Source: Agromyces protaetiae (GTDB lineage: Bacteria > Actinomycetota > Actinomycetes > Actinomycetales > Microbacteriaceae). Taken from it: a DNA stretch of 64,000 bases. The stretch covers positions 1,860,001 to 1,924,000 of the forward strand of contig NZ_CP133018.1 in NCBI RefSeq assembly GCF_030866785.1. Reading direction: 5' to 3'. Below the pieces are notes generated by a model, which was not told the DNA's origin, searched no databases, and saw only the letters and a list, made by a program, of their open reading frames with translations. A program made the translations under genes and the position numbers. Positions 51,633-62,305 of this stretch are shown here, in pieces (position 1 is the first letter of the stretch; every line of letters begins with the position of its first letter).

Positions 51633-53177
51633 ATGAACGACGCTGAACGAAGCTCCGACGACGCCGTCGAGCGCGTCCTGCGCAGCGCTGACCAGCACGC
51701 GGGCGTGGCCCGGTTCGGCGCGAACGAGGCCACCTCGATCCAGAGCGGCGATCCGGATGCCTCGACGTGGACGGATTCCTCGTCGTCGCCGAACGGCGAC
51801 GGCGAGCAGTACGACCGTGAGGCGCGCGCCGCACTGCGCCGCGTGGGCGGGCTCTCGACCGAGCTCGAGGACGTCACCGAGGTCGAGTACCGGCAGCTCC
51901 GGCTCGAGAACGTCGTGCTCATCGGCGTGTACTCCCAGGGCTCGCTCGAAGACGCCGAGAACTCGCTCCGCGAGCTCGCCGCCCTCGCTGAGACGGCGGG
52001 AGCGCGCGTGCTCGACGGCGTCCTCCAGCGTCGCCCGCACCCCGACCCGTCGACCTATCTCGGTCGCGGCAAGGTCGAGGAGCTGCGGCACATCGTCGCC
52101 GCACTCGGCGCGGACACCGTGGTCGCCGACACCGAGCTGGCACCGAGTCAGCGTCGTGCGCTCGAGGACGCGGTGAAGGTCAAGGTCATCGACCGCACCG
52201 CGGTCATCCTCGACATCTTCAGTCAGCACGCGAAGAGCCGCGAGGGCAAGGCGCAGGTCGAGCTCGCGCAGCTCGAGTACCTGCTGCCGCGACTGCGCGG
52301 CTGGGGCGAGTCGATGTCGCGGCAGGCCGGTGGTCAGGTCGGCGGCGCGGGTGCCGGCATGGGCTCCCGCGGACCGGGTGAGACGAAGATCGAGCTCGAC
52401 CGGCGGCGCATCCACTCACGCATGGCGAAGTTGCGGCGTCAGATCGCGGGCATGAAGCCGGCCCGCGAGGCCAAGCGCGCCAACCGGCGACGCAACGCGG
52501 TGCCGTCTGTGGCGATCGCCGGGTACACGAACGCCGGCAAGTCGAGCCTGCTCAACCGGATCACGGGTGCCGGCGTCCTCGTCGAGAACGCCCTGTTCGC
52601 GACGCTCGATGCGACGGTCCGGCGAAACACGACGCCCGACGGTCGGATCTACACGATCGCCGACACCGTCGGCTTCGTCCGGAATCTCCCGCACCAGCTC
52701 GTCGAAGCCTTCCGGTCGACGCTCGAAGAGGTCGGCGACGCCGACCTCATCGTGCACGTCGTCGATGCGGCGCATCCCGATCCGGCGGGCCAGATCGCCA
52801 CGGTGCGTGACGTGATCGGCGAGGTCGGCGCGCGGGACATCCCCGAGCTGGTCGTCTTCAACAAGGCCGACCTGGTGACGCCCGAGGACCGACTCGTGCT
52901 GCGCGGCCTCGAGCCGAACGCGGTGTTCGCGTCCGCCCGCACGGGCGAGGGCGTGCGCGAAGTGCTCGACGCGATCGCGCGGCTGCTGCCCGACCCGTCG
53001 GTCGAGGTCGACCTGCTGGTGCCGTACGACCGCGGCGACATCGTCTCGGAGCTGCACGAGACCGGCCGAGTGCTCTCCGTCGAGTACGCCGAGGAGGGCA
53101 CGCGGATCCGTGCGCTCGCCTCGCCCGAGCACGCGGCACAGCTCGCCGAGTTCACGGCGGCCGACGCGCTCGCGTAG
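51633..53177 (+). CDS. hflX: Ribosome-associated GTPase HflX
   Basis: 514 residues. It splits stalled 70S ribosomes. The N-terminal HflX domain (about 90-275) includes LVTLGVYSQGSLEDAENSL-like ENVVLIGVYSQGSLEDA and RPHPDPSTYLGRGKVEELR. The Gly-rich GGAGAGMGSRGPGETKIELD precedes the G domain, which has G1 GYTNAGKSSLLN, G3 DTVGF and G4 NKAD. About 60 extra N-terminal residues are acidic and probably disordered. Confidence 0.95.
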   Translation: MNDAERSSDDAVERVLRSADQHAGVARFGANEATSIQSGDPDASTWTDSSSSPNGDGEQYDREARAALRRVGGLSTELEDVTEVEYRQLRLENVVLIGVYSQGSLEDAENSLRELAALAETAGARVLDGVLQRRPHPDPSTYLGRGKVEELRHIVAALGADTVVADTELAPSQRRALEDAVKVKVIDRTAVILDIFSQHAKSREGKAQVELAQLEYLLPRLRGWGESMSRQAGGQVGGAGAGMGSRGPGETKIELDRRRIHSRMAKLRRQIAGMKPAREAKRANRRRNAVPSVAIAGYTNAGKSSLLNRITGAGVLVENALFATLDATVRRNTTPDGRIYTIADTVGFVRNLPHQLVEAFRSTLEEVGDADLIVHVVDAAHPDPAGQIATVRDVIGEVGARDIPELVVFNKADLVTPEDRLVLRGLEPNAVFASARTGEGVREVLDAIARLLPDPSVEVDLLVPYDRGDIVSELHETGRVLSVEYAEEGTRIRALASPEHAAQLAEFTAADALA

Positions 53178-53392
53178 GACGCGTCGACGTCATTCACCGC
53201 AATACCCCTCCCGCTGAGCACGAACTCGGCGTATCGTCGCTCGTGATCGACGGCGGCGGGCCGGATGCCCGCCGCGTGGAGCGACCGCCGAGCCCGGCAC
53301 CCGCCCGCGAGATCCACCCGACCGAGTCCGGCGGGGGAGCGCGGTGTGCCGCGCGGCCTCCGACCGACGCGGCGTGCGGCGGCAGGAGCGAG

Positions 53393-54349
53393 ATGGCAGC
53401 GAACGACGGCACGCCCATCTCGTTCGAGCTGTTCCCGCCACGCACCGACGCCGCGGCGCTCGCGCTCGGGCGCACCATCGATCGGCTCGCCGAGGCGCAC
53501 CCGGCGTTCATCTCGGTGACGTTCGGCGCCGGCGGCTCGTCGCGTGAGCGTTCGCTCACGGTGCTGCGGTACATGCTCGACCAGACCGACGTCGAGCCCA
53601 TGGCGCACCTGACCTGCGTCGGTTCGTCGCACGCCGAGGCCAATCGGCTCGTTCGGGACTTCCTCGACGCCGGGGTCACGAGCTTTCTCGCGCTCCGCGG
53701 CGATCCGCCGCTCGGGGCGGAGGATGACGGCCTCGGCGACCTCGGCAGCGCGGCCGAGCTCGTGCAGCTCATCCACCGCGTGCAGGAGGAGCGAGAGCCG
53801 TTCACGCAGGCGGGCATCCCCGGGCTGCCCGGGGCCTCCGAGATCCGCGAGCGGCCCCGACCCGAGCGGGTCGCGGTCGCGGCGTTCCCGACCGGGCATC
53901 CGCGATCCCGCGGCCCGCAGCAGGACGTCGACACGCTTCTGGCGAAGGAGATCGCGGGGGCGACGCTCGCGATCACCCAGCTGTTCTGGCACGCCGACGA
54001 CTACCTGGGATTCGTCGCTCGTGCGAGGTCCGCCGGGGTGAGCATCCCGATCGTGCCCGGCATCATGCCGGTCACCACGCCGAGCCGGCTCGCGCGCCTC
54101 ACGCAGCTCACCGGGGTCGAACCGCCGGCGCAGCTCGCGATCGACCTCGAGATCGAGCCCGACGCCGACGCCCAGAACGAGATCGGCGTCGCGTATGCCG
54201 CACGTCTGGCGGGCGAGGTGCTCGCGGACGCCCCTGGCCTGCATCTGTACACCTTCAACCGACACGAGGCCGTGCTCGGCGTGCTGGACCGGCTCGGTCT
54301 CATGCCGTCGTCGCGACCCGCCGAAGAGAGGAATGTGACCAACACATGA
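53393..54349 (+). CDS. metF: Methylenetetrahydrofolate reductase
   Basis: 318 residues, a FAD-dependent TIM barrel that makes methyl-THF for methionine synthesis. [57 protein letters not shown] and [11 protein letters not shown] are characteristic; late GLHLYTFNR closes the barrel. The ATG at 53393 follows GGAG. A longer frame from GTG 53243 is Pro/Arg-rich and was not chosen. It overlaps metE by ATGA. Confidence 0.93.
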   Translation: MAANDGTPISFELFPPRTDAAALALGRTIDRLAEAHPAFISVTFGAGGSSRERSLTVLRYMLDQTDVEPMAHLTCVGSSHAEANRLVRDFLDAGVTSFLALRGDPPLGAEDDGLGDLGSAAELVQLIHRVQEEREPFTQAGIPGLPGASEIRERPRPERVAVAAFPTGHPRSRGPQQDVDTLLAKEIAGATLAITQLFWHADDYLGFVARARSAGVSIPIVPGIMPVTTPSRLARLTQLTGVEPPAQLAIDLEIEPDADAQNEIGVAYAARLAGEVLADAPGLHLYTFNRHEAVLGVLDRLGLMPSSRPAEERNVTNT

Positions 54350-56679
54350 GCGAGCCCATTTTCCCGACCGGGACGATCCTCGGTTACCCGCGCATCGGAC
54401 CGCGCCGCGAGCTCAAGCGCGCGGTGGAGGCGTTCTGGTCGGGCGGCATCGATGCGGTCGAGCTGGAGGCACGCGCCGCCGAGCTTCGGCGTGCGACGCG
54501 GGAGCGGCTCGCCGGGCTCGGTCTCCAACGCGGCGGTTCGGCGATCCCGGAGTCGTTCTCGTACTACGACCAGGTGCTCGATGCGGCGCTCGCGGTCGGC
54601 GCGGTGCCCGAACGATTCCAGCGCCTCGTCGGCGGCGACGGCGTGGACCTCGCGGGATACTTCACGATCGCTCGCGGCGAGGCGGCCGACGCGCCGCTCG
54701 AGATGACGAAGTGGTTCGACTCGAACTACCACTATCTCGTCCCAGAGATCGGACCGCACACGGTGTTCAGCGCGCAGCCCGGGGCGCTGCTCGGCCAGTT
54801 CCGTGAGGCGCTGGCCGATGGCTACCTCACGCGTCCCGTGCTGGTCGGGCCGGTGACGCTGCTCGCGCTCGCGAAGCCGACCGAGGACGCGCCCGCGGAG
54901 TTCCAGCCGCTCGACCGGCTCGCCGACCTCGTTCCGGTGTACGCCGAGCTGCTGGCGGCGCTCGCCGAGGCGGGCGCGGAATGGGTCCAGCTCGATGAGC
55001 CCGCGCTCGTGAGCGAGACCCTCGACGCCCCGCGCGACCGGGTCCTCGAGGCGATCGGGGTCGCGTACGACGCGCTCGGAGCGGCATCGAGCCGTCCCGC
55101 GATCTTCGTCGCGGCGCCCTACGGCGGACTCGATGATGCGCTTCCGGCGCTCGCGGCGACGCCGGTCGAGGCGATCGGGTTCGACCTGGTCAGGGGCGAT
55201 GCGCCCGACCGCCTCGATCCCGCGACGGAGGAGTCGCTCGCCGCCAAGACGCTCGTCGCGGGCGTCGTCGACGGGCACAACATCTGGCGTGGCGATCTCG
55301 AGGCCGCGTTCGCACGTGCCGAGGCGCTCCGCGCCTGGTCCGGCAGCGTTGCGGTGTCGAGCTCGACGTCGCTGTTCCACGTCCCGCATGACGTGGCCGA
55401 CGAGACGAAGCTCGACCCCCGCCTCGTGAGCTGGCTCGCGTTCGCGGATCAGAAGGTCGAACAGGTCGCGACGCTCGCACGCGGCCTCGCCGACGGCCCC
55501 GAGGCGATCGCCGCCGAGCTCACCGTGGCTCGTGAGGCGCTCCAGGATCGCGCCGAAGCGCCGGGCGTCCGCGTACCGGCGGTCCGGGCCAGGCTCGGCG
55601 CGCTCGCCGACTCGGACTTCTCACGAGCGGGCTACGCGGACCGGGTCGAGGCGCAGTCGGCGCTCGAGCTGCCCGAGCTGCCGACCACGACGATCGGCTC
55701 GTTCCCACAGACCACCGAGATCCGCCGGGCCCGGGCACGGCTCACGAAGGGCGAGCTCGACGAGGCCGCGTACCGCGCCGAGATGCGTGCGGAGATCGAA
55801 CGGGTCATCCGTCTCCAGGAGGAGCTGGGGCTCGACGTGCTCGTCCACGGCGAGCCCGAACGCAACGACATGGTGCAGTACTTCGCCGAACTGCTCGACG
55901 GCTTCGCCGTGACCGAGCACGGCTGGGTGCAGTCCTACGGCTCACGGTGTACGCGGCCGTCGATCCTCTGGGGCGACGTCGCCAGGGCGGAGCCCATGAC
56001 GGTCGCCTGGTCGACGTACGCGCAATCGCTCACCGCCAAGCCGGTGAAGGGCATGCTCACCGGTCCCGTGACGATCCTCGCGTGGTCATTCGTGCGCGAC
56101 GATCAGCCCCTCGCGGACACCGCGCGACAGGTCGCGCTCGCGCTGCGCGACGAGATCGCCGACCTCGAGGCGGCGGGCATCCGGATCATCCAGGTGGACG
56201 AACCCGCGCTGCGCGAGCTGCTTCCGCTGAAGCGCGCCGACCAGCCGGCGTATCTCGACTGGTCGGTCGGCGCGTTCCGGCTCGCCACGGGCGGCGCGGC
56301 GGCACCCACACAGGTGCACACGCACCTCTGCTACTCGGAGTTCGGGGTCGTCATCGACGCGATCCGCAACCTCGACGCCGACGTCACCTCGATCGAAGCC
56401 GCGCGCAGCCGGATGGAGGTCGTCGACGACCTCGCCGCGAGCGGGTTCGACCACGGCATCGGGCCGGGGGTCTACGACATCCACTCGCCCCGGGTGCCGA
56501 GCACCGACGAGGTGCGCTCGATGCTCGAGCGTGCGGTCGGCGCCATTCCGGCGAGCCGGCTCTGGGTCAATCCGGACTGCGGGCTCAAGACCCGCGGGTA
56601 TGACGAGACGATCGCCTCGCTCGAGCACATCATCGCCGCGACCAAGGCCGTGCGCGCCGGGATCGCGGTCCCCGGCTGA
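54346..56679 (+). CDS. metE: Cobalamin-independent methionine synthase
   Basis: 777 residues with the two MetE barrels. N-terminal [20 protein letters not shown] binds folate; [12 protein letters not shown] marks the start of the second barrel at about 445. The zinc ligands are seen in [10 protein letters not shown] (His, Cys), the later SIEAARS (Glu) and [11 protein letters not shown] (Cys near 744). It transfers methyl from methyl-THF polyglutamate to homocysteine and is coupled to metF, which makes that donor. I saw no recognisable B12 or SAM riboswitch upstream. A hairpin terminator follows. Confidence 0.97.
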   Translation: MSEPIFPTGTILGYPRIGPRRELKRAVEAFWSGGIDAVELEARAAELRRATRERLAGLGLQRGGSAIPESFSYYDQVLDAALAVGAVPERFQRLVGGDGVDLAGYFTIARGEAADAPLEMTKWFDSNYHYLVPEIGPHTVFSAQPGALLGQFREALADGYLTRPVLVGPVTLLALAKPTEDAPAEFQPLDRLADLVPVYAELLAALAEAGAEWVQLDEPALVSETLDAPRDRVLEAIGVAYDALGAASSRPAIFVAAPYGGLDDALPALAATPVEAIGFDLVRGDAPDRLDPATEESLAAKTLVAGVVDGHNIWRGDLEAAFARAEALRAWSGSVAVSSSTSLFHVPHDVADETKLDPRLVSWLAFADQKVEQVATLARGLADGPEAIAAELTVAREALQDRAEAPGVRVPAVRARLGALADSDFSRAGYADRVEAQSALELPELPTTTIGSFPQTTEIRRARARLTKGELDEAAYRAEMRAEIERVIRLQEELGLDVLVHGEPERNDMVQYFAELLDGFAVTEHGWVQSYGSRCTRPSILWGDVARAEPMTVAWSTYAQSLTAKPVKGMLTGPVTILAWSFVRDDQPLADTARQVALALRDEIADLEAAGIRIIQVDEPALRELLPLKRADQPAYLDWSVGAFRLATGGAAAPTQVHTHLCYSEFGVVIDAIRNLDADVTSIEAARSRMEVVDDLAASGFDHGIGPGVYDIHSPRVPSTDEVRSMLERAVGAIPASRLWVNPDCGLKTRGYDETIASLEHIIAATKAVRAGIAVPG

Positions 56680-56697
56680 GCGAGTCGCGTCGCGTGC

Positions 56698-56734
56698 GCG
56701 GCCGGGGCATCCGGCGATCGGATGTCCCGGCCGC
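56698..56734 (+). terminator. Hairpin terminator after metE
   Basis: A 15-bp stem (56698-56712 with 56720-56734), with one G-T pair and a 7-nt loop, begins 18 nt after the stop. It contains GGCATCC/GGATGTC, the same motif as the pnp terminator. Confidence 0.75.
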
Positions 56735-56826
56735 GGTCCGCCCGCAGGACGCGGCGACCGGGCGCGGCGGTCGCGACTCACACGTGGCATGCGGTCCACT
56801 CGAAGTGACCGCCCAGGTGCGCCGCC

Positions 56827-56832
56827 TAGCCT
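56827..56832 (+). promoter_or_regulatory. -10 hexamer of a leaderless promoter
   Basis: TAGCCT lies 7 nt before the ATG at 56840. Confidence 0.45.
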
Positions 56833-56839
56833 GAGAGGC

Positions 56840-57634
56840 ATGCGATTGGCCGTCACCGAGACCGGGTACGGGCCCCGCACCGCGATCCTCATCCACGGCA
56901 TCATGTCGGACTCGCGGGCGTGGCACCGGGTCACCGCCGAGCTCGAGTCGCACGGCTTCCGGGTCATCGCGGTCGACCTCGCGGGCCACGGCCGGAGCCC
57001 GCGGGCCGACCGCTATTCGCCGGCCGCGTGGGCCGACGACGTGGTCGAGACGCTGACACCGCTGCTCGACGGCCCGCCCGACGTGGTCATGGGCCACTCG
57101 CTCGGCGGGCTCGTCGCGAGCCTCGTCGCCGACCGCATGGCGCCCCGCGCCGCGATCTACATCGACCCCGCGTTCTCGTTCCCCACGGGGCTGCGCGGGC
57201 TCGCGTTCAAGCTCTTCTTCGCGCTCGCCCCGCGCCCGCGCAGGTCGGCGCTCGTCAAGATGAACCCCAAGTGGCACGCCGAAGACGTCGAGATCGAGCT
57301 CGCCACGCTGCGCGACTGGGACAAGCGCACGATCCTCGGCTTCAGCGACACCCGGCGGCTCGTCCCACCGGTGTCGCTCGTGGCGCCGACCCTCGTCGTG
57401 CTGGCCGAGAAGAGCCTGCTCATCACCGAACAGATCGCCGGGCGGCTGCGGCGGCAGGGTATGACCGTGCAGACGATCGAGGGCACCGGGCACACGGTCT
57501 TCCGCGACGACCATGCCGGGTTCATGTCCGCCGTGCTCGAGTGGCTGCGCAGCGTGCCGGCGCCGTTGCAGCCGGTGTCGCTGCAGCCGGTGTCGATGCG
57601 TGCCGGGCGCACGTCGCCCGCGACGCGCAGCTGA
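56840..57634 (+). CDS. Alpha/beta hydrolase
   Basis: 264 residues. Oxyanion-side AILIHGIMSDSRAWHRV is at about 14-30, DLAGHGRSPRADRYSP follows, and the nucleophile elbow is VVMGHSLGGLVAS (Ser near 97). The acid is probably in VVLAEKSLL and the histidine in EGTGHTVFRDDH. The tail QPVSLQPVSMRAG is short and repetitive. Substrate unknown. It has its own -10 hexamer and converges on lexA across a shared hairpin. Confidence 0.85.
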   Translation: MRLAVTETGYGPRTAILIHGIMSDSRAWHRVTAELESHGFRVIAVDLAGHGRSPRADRYSPAAWADDVVETLTPLLDGPPDVVMGHSLGGLVASLVADRMAPRAAIYIDPAFSFPTGLRGLAFKLFFALAPRPRRSALVKMNPKWHAEDVEIELATLRDWDKRTILGFSDTRRLVPPVSLVAPTLVVLAEKSLLITEQIAGRLRRQGMTVQTIEGTGHTVFRDDHAGFMSAVLEWLRSVPAPLQPVSLQPVSMRAGRTSPATRS

Positions 57635-57644
57635 GCCGCCGTCG

Positions 57645-57668
57645 CTGAGCGCGCCGGCCCGCGCTCAG
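57645..57668. terminator. Bidirectional hairpin between the hydrolase gene and lexA
   Basis: Nine-bp arms CTGAGCGCG/CGCGCTCAG enclose a 6-nt loop. The right arm contains the lexA stop codon, so the hairpin can serve both convergent genes. Confidence 0.55.
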
Positions 57669-58354
57669 ACCGCCCGCAGCACCGCCACGACCTTGCCGAG
57701 CACCTCGGCCGCGTCGCCGAGGATCGGCTCGAACGCACTGTTGCGCGGCAGCAGCCAGGTGTGCCCGTCGCGCTGCCGGAACACCTTCACGGTCGCTTCG
57801 CCGTCGAGCATCGCGGCGACGATCTCGCCGTTCTCCGCGTCCTTCTGGGATCGGATGACGACCCAGTCGCCGTCGCAGATCGCGGCGTCGATCATCGAGT
57901 CGCCGACGACCTTGAGCATGAAGAGCTCACCCTTGCCGACGAGCTGGCGGGGGAGCGGGAACACCTCGTCGATCTGCTGATCCGCCATGATCGGCACGCC
58001 CGCGGCGATCCGACCGACGAGGGGGACCATCGCCGCATCGTTGATCGGGATCGGCTCGCTGGACGAGGCGCGGGTCTCGCTCCCGGGCAGCTCGATGAGC
58101 ACTTCGAGCGCGCGCGGCCGGTTGGGGTCGCGGCGCAGGTACCCGGCGAGCTCGAGCTGATTGAGCTGATGCGTGACGCTCGAGAGCGAGGAGAGGCCCA
58201 CGCCGTCGCCGATCTCGCGCATGCTCGGCGGGTAGCCGCGGTCGGCGACCGACTGCTGGATGACCTCGAGGATGGCGGTCTGCTTGGGCGTGAGCGCCTT
58301 GCTACGGCGCCGTCGCGAGCCGGACTCCGGCGTTCGGTCGATGTCGGTGCTCAC
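57665..58354 (-). CDS. lexA: LexA repressor
   Basis: 229 residues. The N-terminal winged helix ([40 protein letters not shown]) binds SOS boxes. The C-terminal S24 domain has the Ala-Gly cleavage site in GRIAAGVPI, catalytic Ser in [11 protein letters not shown] and Lys in [10 protein letters not shown]. The GTG start at 58354 was chosen because it gives a normal-length protein with GAGGGGCGAG upstream; the longer frame would start in the control region. An SOS box lies about 100 bp upstream, indicating autoregulation. Confidence 0.96.
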   Translation of the reverse strand: MSTDIDRTPESGSRRRRSKALTPKQTAILEVIQQSVADRGYPPSMREIGDGVGLSSLSSVTHQLNQLELAGYLRRDPNRPRALEVLIELPGSETRASSSEPIPINDAAMVPLVGRIAAGVPIMADQQIDEVFPLPRQLVGKGELFMLKVVGDSMIDAAICDGDWVVIRSQKDAENGEIVAAMLDGEATVKVFRQRDGHTWLLPRNSAFEPILGDAAEVLGKVVAVLRAV

Positions 58355-58454
58355 GGTCTCGCCCCTCGTTGCGGTCGCCTCGCGACCGGATGTCGGTGGT
58401 GTCTGATCGACTGTTCTCGGACATTCGAAACTGTATCTGCCCGGCGGGCACGCA

Positions 58455-58470
58455 TCAAACATATGTTCGA
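58455..58470. promoter_or_regulatory. SOS box between lexA and the LysM gene
   Basis: TCAAACATATGTTCGA differs from the perfect actinobacterial LexA palindrome at one flanking position. It can control lexA and possibly the divergent LysM gene; both would then be DNA-damage inducible. Confidence 0.8.
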
Positions 58471-58652
58471 GCGTGTCGCGCCTGTTCTCGCACATTCACG
58501 GGCGCAGGCCGAGGCAGAAGAAATGGAGAGACACCTTGCGCGGGCGCTCATTCGAAGATACATTCGGAACAGAGCTTCGCATCCGCCGCTCCCGGCCGAG
58601 CGGCGGATGCGGCTCGGAATCGGAATCGGTCGCGGCAACGTCAGGAGGAACC

Positions 58653-59033
58653 ATGAGCGAGTCGAACACGATCGACGCCCACGGCGGCTTCGGGGCGAAC
58701 GTCGGCGCCGGTGCACCCGCCCCTCGGACGCGGCTGCGGATCACGCGTCGCGGCCGGGTCGTGTTGACGACGCTCGCGGCACTGCCGGTCGCCATCGTGG
58801 CCTCGGTGTCGGTGCTCGGCGCGGGCATGGCGGCCGCCGACGGAGGTGGGGTGCCGGTCGCCCCGCTCGAGGTCGTGACCGTCGGCCACGGCGACACGCT
58901 GTGGGAACTGGCGGAGTCGATCGCGCCCGATGAAGACCCCCGCGAGGTCATCGCCGACATCGTGCGCCTCAACGGGCTCGACGGCGCGGTGGTGCAGCCC
59001 GGTCAGCAGCTCGCCCTGCCCGCCGTGCGCTGA
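58653..59033 (+). CDS. Membrane-anchored LysM domain protein
   Basis: 126 residues. A basic segment RTRLRITRRGRVV precedes one transmembrane helix (LTTLAALPVAIVASVSVLGA, about 39-58), then a single LysM domain at about 78-125 (VTVGHGDTLWELAESIAPDE, NGLDGAVVQPGQQLALP). It would bind peptidoglycan outside the membrane. It is divergent from lexA, the position of the cell-division inhibitor DivS/ChiZ-type genes in other actinobacteria, so a damage-induced division role is possible. AGGAGG precedes the ATG. Confidence 0.85.
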   Translation: MSESNTIDAHGGFGANVGAGAPAPRTRLRITRRGRVVLTTLAALPVAIVASVSVLGAGMAAADGGGVPVAPLEVVTVGHGDTLWELAESIAPDEDPREVIADIVRLNGLDGAVVQPGQQLALPAVR

Positions 59034-59104
59034 GCCGCGGGCTGCGCTGCGCACGCGTGCTGTGCACGTGAAGGCGCCTGCGCGAGGGCTGCCGTCGCCG
59101 TGGA

Positions 59105-59110
59105 TAGCAT
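59105..59110 (+). promoter_or_regulatory. -10 hexamer of hisC
   Basis: TAGCAT lies 6 nt before the GTG at 59117, the same hexamer and spacing as at thyA. Confidence 0.5.
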
Positions 59111-59116
59111 GATCTG

Positions 59117-60205
59117 GTGACCAGTCTCGAGGATCTCCCCATCAGAGACGACCTCCGTGGCAAGGCACCGTACGGTGCGCCGCAGCAGGCCGTTCCCGTT
59201 GCGTTGAACGTCAACGAGAACACGCATCCGATTCCGGAGGCCGTGGCACACGACATCGTCGCGCGCGTCGCGGCGGCGATCCTCGGGTTGAACCGCTATC
59301 CCGATCGTGAGTTCACCCAGCTGCGCGCGGCACTGGCCGGGTACCTCGGTCACGGGCTCGAGCCGCGGCAGATCTGGGCCGCGAACGGGTCGAACGAGGT
59401 GCTGCAGCACATCCTGCAGGCGTTCGGCGGCCCGGGGCGCACCGCGCTGGGGTTCGCGCCGACCTACTCGATGTACGCGCTGCTCGCGGCCGGGACCGGC
59501 ACCGCGTGGGTCACCGGCGGGCGCGACGCCGACTACGAGCTGAGCCCCGAGACCGCGGTCGCGGCCGTCCGCGAGCACGATCCCGACGTGGTCCTGCTGT
59601 GCGCCCCGAACAATCCGACCGGGACCCCCCTCTCGCTCGACACCGTCGAGGCCGTCGCCGACGCGGCACGCGGCATCGTGGTCGTCGACGAGGCGTATTT
59701 CGAGTTCGCCGACCCGGGCACGCCCAGTGCGCTCACGTTGCTCGAGGGCCGGCCGAGACTGCTCGTCTCACGCACGATGAGCAAGGCGTTCGCCTTCGCG
59801 GGCGCACGGGTCGGCTACCTCGCCGGAGATCCCGCCACCATCGACGCACTACGCCTGGTGCGCCTGCCGTACCACCTGTCCGCGCTCACCCAGGCGGCAG
59901 CGCTCGGTGCGCTCGCGCACGCCGACCAGATGCTCGCGATGGTCGACGAGATCCGTCTCCAGCGGGAGCGCATCTCGAACGAGCTCGAACGACTCGGATT
60001 CCGCGCCTATCGGAGCGGCTCGAACTTCGTGCTCTTCGACGGCGTCGACGACCCGCACGCGGTGTTCGAGGGACTGCTCGAACGGGGCATCCTGATTCGC
60101 GAGATCGGGCTGCCGGGCAGCCTCAGGGTGACGGCCGGCACCGAGACCGAGACAACCGCGTTCCTCGAAGCCATCGCGCCGTTCGCGCCCCGGTCGGCCC
60201 AATAG
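59117..60205 (+). CDS. hisC: Histidinol-phosphate aminotransferase
   Basis: 362 residues, a PLP fold-type I enzyme. [83 protein letters not shown] and the Schiff-base lysine in [19 protein letters not shown] are canonical. It converts imidazole acetol phosphate to histidinol phosphate. It heads a hisC-hisB-hisH-hisA run, with a leaderless-type GTG start. Confidence 0.95.
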   Translation: MTSLEDLPIRDDLRGKAPYGAPQQAVPVALNVNENTHPIPEAVAHDIVARVAAAILGLNRYPDREFTQLRAALAGYLGHGLEPRQIWAANGSNEVLQHILQAFGGPGRTALGFAPTYSMYALLAAGTGTAWVTGGRDADYELSPETAVAAVREHDPDVVLLCAPNNPTGTPLSLDTVEAVADAARGIVVVDEAYFEFADPGTPSALTLLEGRPRLLVSRTMSKAFAFAGARVGYLAGDPATIDALRLVRLPYHLSALTQAAALGALAHADQMLAMVDEIRLQRERISNELERLGFRAYRSGSNFVLFDGVDDPHAVFEGLLERGILIREIGLPGSLRVTAGTETETTAFLEAIAPFAPRSAQ

Positions 60206-60208
60206 GAT
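60203..60208 (+). promoter_or_regulatory. -10 hexamer before hisB
   Basis: TAGGAT starts at the hisC stop codon and lies 7 nt before the ATG at 60216, so hisB may also be expressed from its own leaderless transcript. Confidence 0.4.
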
Positions 60209-60215
60209 TGAGCGT

Positions 60216-60830
60216 ATGACCTCCCCGAACGCAGGCCGTACCGCGCGCGTGCAGCGCGAGACGAGCGAGTCGAGCATCGACCTGTCGATCGACCTCGACG
60301 GCACCGGCACGAGCGACATCGAGACGGGCGTGCCGTTCTACGACCACCTGCTCACCGCGTTCGCCAAGCACTCGCTGAGCGACCTCACGGTCCGCGCGTC
60401 CGGGGATGTCGAGATCGACGTGCACCACACCGTGGAAGATGTCGGCATCGCGCTCGGCGCGGCGATCAAGCAGGCGCTCGGCGACAAGTCGGGCATCTCG
60501 CGGTACGGGGACGCGCTGGTCCCGCTCGACGACGCACTCGCGCAGGCCGTCGTCGACATCTCGGGGCGCCCCTACCTCGTGCACTCGGGCGAGCCGGCCG
60601 GCTTCGAGTACCACCTCATCGGCGGTCACTTCACGGGCTCCATGGTGCGCCACGTGTTCGAGGCCATCACCTTCAACGCCGCGCTCACCGTGCACCTCAC
60701 CCTGCTCGGCGGCCGTGACCCGCACCACATCGCGGAGGCCGAGTTCAAGGCGTTCGCGCGCGCGTTCCGCCAGGCCAAGGCACTCGACCCGCTCGTCATC
60801 GGCGTCCCGTCGACGAAGGGTGCGCTGTGA
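60216..60830 (+). CDS. hisB: Imidazoleglycerol-phosphate dehydratase
   Basis: 204 residues, the single-domain form without the phosphatase. The metal-binding histidine motifs are [55 protein letters not shown] and [20 protein letters not shown]. It dehydrates IGP in histidine synthesis. It is 10 nt downstream of hisC and overlaps hisH by GTGA. Confidence 0.97.
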   Translation: MTSPNAGRTARVQRETSESSIDLSIDLDGTGTSDIETGVPFYDHLLTAFAKHSLSDLTVRASGDVEIDVHHTVEDVGIALGAAIKQALGDKSGISRYGDALVPLDDALAQAVVDISGRPYLVHSGEPAGFEYHLIGGHFTGSMVRHVFEAITFNAALTVHLTLLGGRDPHHIAEAEFKAFARAFRQAKALDPLVIGVPSTKGAL

Positions 60831-61465
60831 GCGCGAGCCCTCGGGTCGTCGTGCTCGACTACGGGTCGGGCAATGTGCACTCGGCCGCCAAGGCCCTCGA
60901 GCGCGCGGGCGCCGAGGTCGAGCTGACCGCGGACCGTCGCGCGGTGCTGGAGGCCGACGGCCTGCTCGTGCCAGGGGTCGGCGCGTTCGACGCCGTGATG
61001 CGCCAGCTGCGTGCGGTCCGCGGTGATGAGCTGATCGACCGCAGGCTGGCCGGCGGCCGGCCCGTGCTCGGCATCTGCGTGGGCATGCAGATCCTCTTCG
61101 AGCGCGGCGTCGAACGCGGTGTCGACACCGAGGGGCTCGGCGAATGGCCGGGCGCCGTGACCGAGTTGCCGGCCGACGTGCTGCCGCACATGGGCTGGAA
61201 CACGGTGGAGCCCGACGACGGGAGCGTGTTGTTCCGCGGGCTCGAAGACGAGCGGTTCTATTTCGTCCACTCGTTCGCCGCGCAAGAATGGACGCTCGAG
61301 ACGCAGCCGCCGTTCCCGAAACCGAAGCTGACCTGGGCCGATCACGGCGGCCGGTTCCTCGCCGCGGTCGAGAACGGACCGTTGTCGGCGACGCAGTTCC
61401 ACCCCGAGAAGTCGGCCGAGGCCGGCATCGCGTTGCTCGGCAATTGGCTCCGCTCGCTGCGCTGA
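60827..61465 (+). CDS. hisH: Imidazole glycerol phosphate synthase, glutaminase subunit
   Basis: 212 residues, a class I glutamine amidotransferase. [37 protein letters not shown], the nucleophile in [15 protein letters not shown] (Cys near 84), HMGWNTV and QFHPEKS with the His/Glu pair are all present. It feeds ammonia to HisF, whose gene is not in this window. A GTG start overlaps the hisB stop. Confidence 0.96.
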   Translation: MSASPRVVVLDYGSGNVHSAAKALERAGAEVELTADRRAVLEADGLLVPGVGAFDAVMRQLRAVRGDELIDRRLAGGRPVLGICVGMQILFERGVERGVDTEGLGEWPGAVTELPADVLPHMGWNTVEPDDGSVLFRGLEDERFYFVHSFAAQEWTLETQPPFPKPKLTWADHGGRFLAAVENGPLSATQFHPEKSAEAGIALLGNWLRSLR

Positions 61466-61558
61466 GCCGTCACGTACAGATGGGGCACGTCGCACGTCGC
61501 TAGGATGCTGTGACTGTGCCGAACGCCGCGAACGCGGCTCCACAATTCGAGGACAGTG

Positions 61559-62305
61559 ATGAGTGAGTTCAACAAGACCCCGCGGCTGGTGCTGCTTCCG
61601 GCCGTCGATGTCGCGGGCGGCAAAGCCGTTCGCCTGACGAAGGGCGAGGCGGGCACCGAGACGAACTACGGCGACCCGGTGGACGCCGCCGTGGACTGGG
61701 CCGATCAGGGCGCGGACTGGATCCACCTGGTCGATCTCGACGCCGCGTTCGGGCGGGGCTCGAACACCGGGATCTTGAAGAAGGTCATCCGCCAGGTCCG
61801 CGGTGTGAACGTCGAGCTCTCGGGCGGCATCCGCGACGACGCGTCGCTCGAGCACGCGCTCGCGATCGGCGCGAAGCGCATCAACCTCGGCACGGCGGCG
61901 CTCGAGAACCCCGAGTGGGCCGCATCGGTCATCGCGCAGTACGGCGAGGCGATCGCCGTCGGCCTCGACGTGCGGGGCGAGACGCTCGCCGCCCGCGGGT
62001 GGACGCAGGACGGGGGCAACCTCTGGCAGGTCATGGACCGGCTCGAGGAGGCCGGCGCGGCGCGCTATGTCGTGACCGACGTCACGAAGGACGGCACCCT
62101 CCAGGGTCCGAACCTCGACCTCCTGCGCCGGATCATGGACCGCACCCACCGGCCGGTCGTGGCCTCGGGTGGCATCTCCAGCCTCGACGACATCGCGGCG
62201 CTCCGCGAGCTGGTGCCGATGGGTCTCGAAGGCTCGATCGTCGGCAAAGCCCTCTACGCCGGTGCGTTCACGCTGGCCGAGGCGCTGGATGTCGCCGGCT
62301 ACTGA
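61559..62305 (+). CDS. priA: Phosphoribosyl isomerase HisA/PriA
   Basis: 248 residues, a TIM barrel. The N-terminal [20 protein letters not shown] and [14 protein letters not shown] hold the first catalytic Asp; [17 protein letters not shown] and [19 protein letters not shown] hold the second half. In actinobacteria the PriA form serves both histidine and tryptophan synthesis; the absence of trpF elsewhere cannot be tested here. The ATG at 61559 has GAGGA upstream; a GTG one codon earlier is an alternative. A TAGGAT hexamer at 61501 may be its promoter. Confidence 0.94.
   Translation: MSEFNKTPRLVLLPAVDVAGGKAVRLTKGEAGTETNYGDPVDAAVDWADQGADWIHLVDLDAAFGRGSNTGILKKVIRQVRGVNVELSGGIRDDASLEHALAIGAKRINLGTAALENPEWAASVIAQYGEAIAVGLDVRGETLAARGWTQDGGNLWQVMDRLEEAGAARYVVTDVTKDGTLQGPNLDLLRRIMDRTHRPVVASGGISSLDDIAALRELVPMGLEGSIVGKALYAGAFTLAEALDVAGY

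Noticed and set aside
53178-53392. Possible riboswitch ahead of metF-metE
   Set aside because: No recognisable SAM or cobalamin aptamer core could be seen by eye, and the interval is only about 215 bp of GC-rich sequence.
53243-53392. Longer GTG start for metF
   Set aside because: The extra 50 residues are Pro/Arg/Gly-rich without family similarity, and ATG 53393 has a GGAG site at suitable distance.
57761-58933. 390-codon plus-strand frame covering lexA
   Set aside because: It is antisense to lexA and its control region; composition is Arg/Ala/Glu-rich with no motif.
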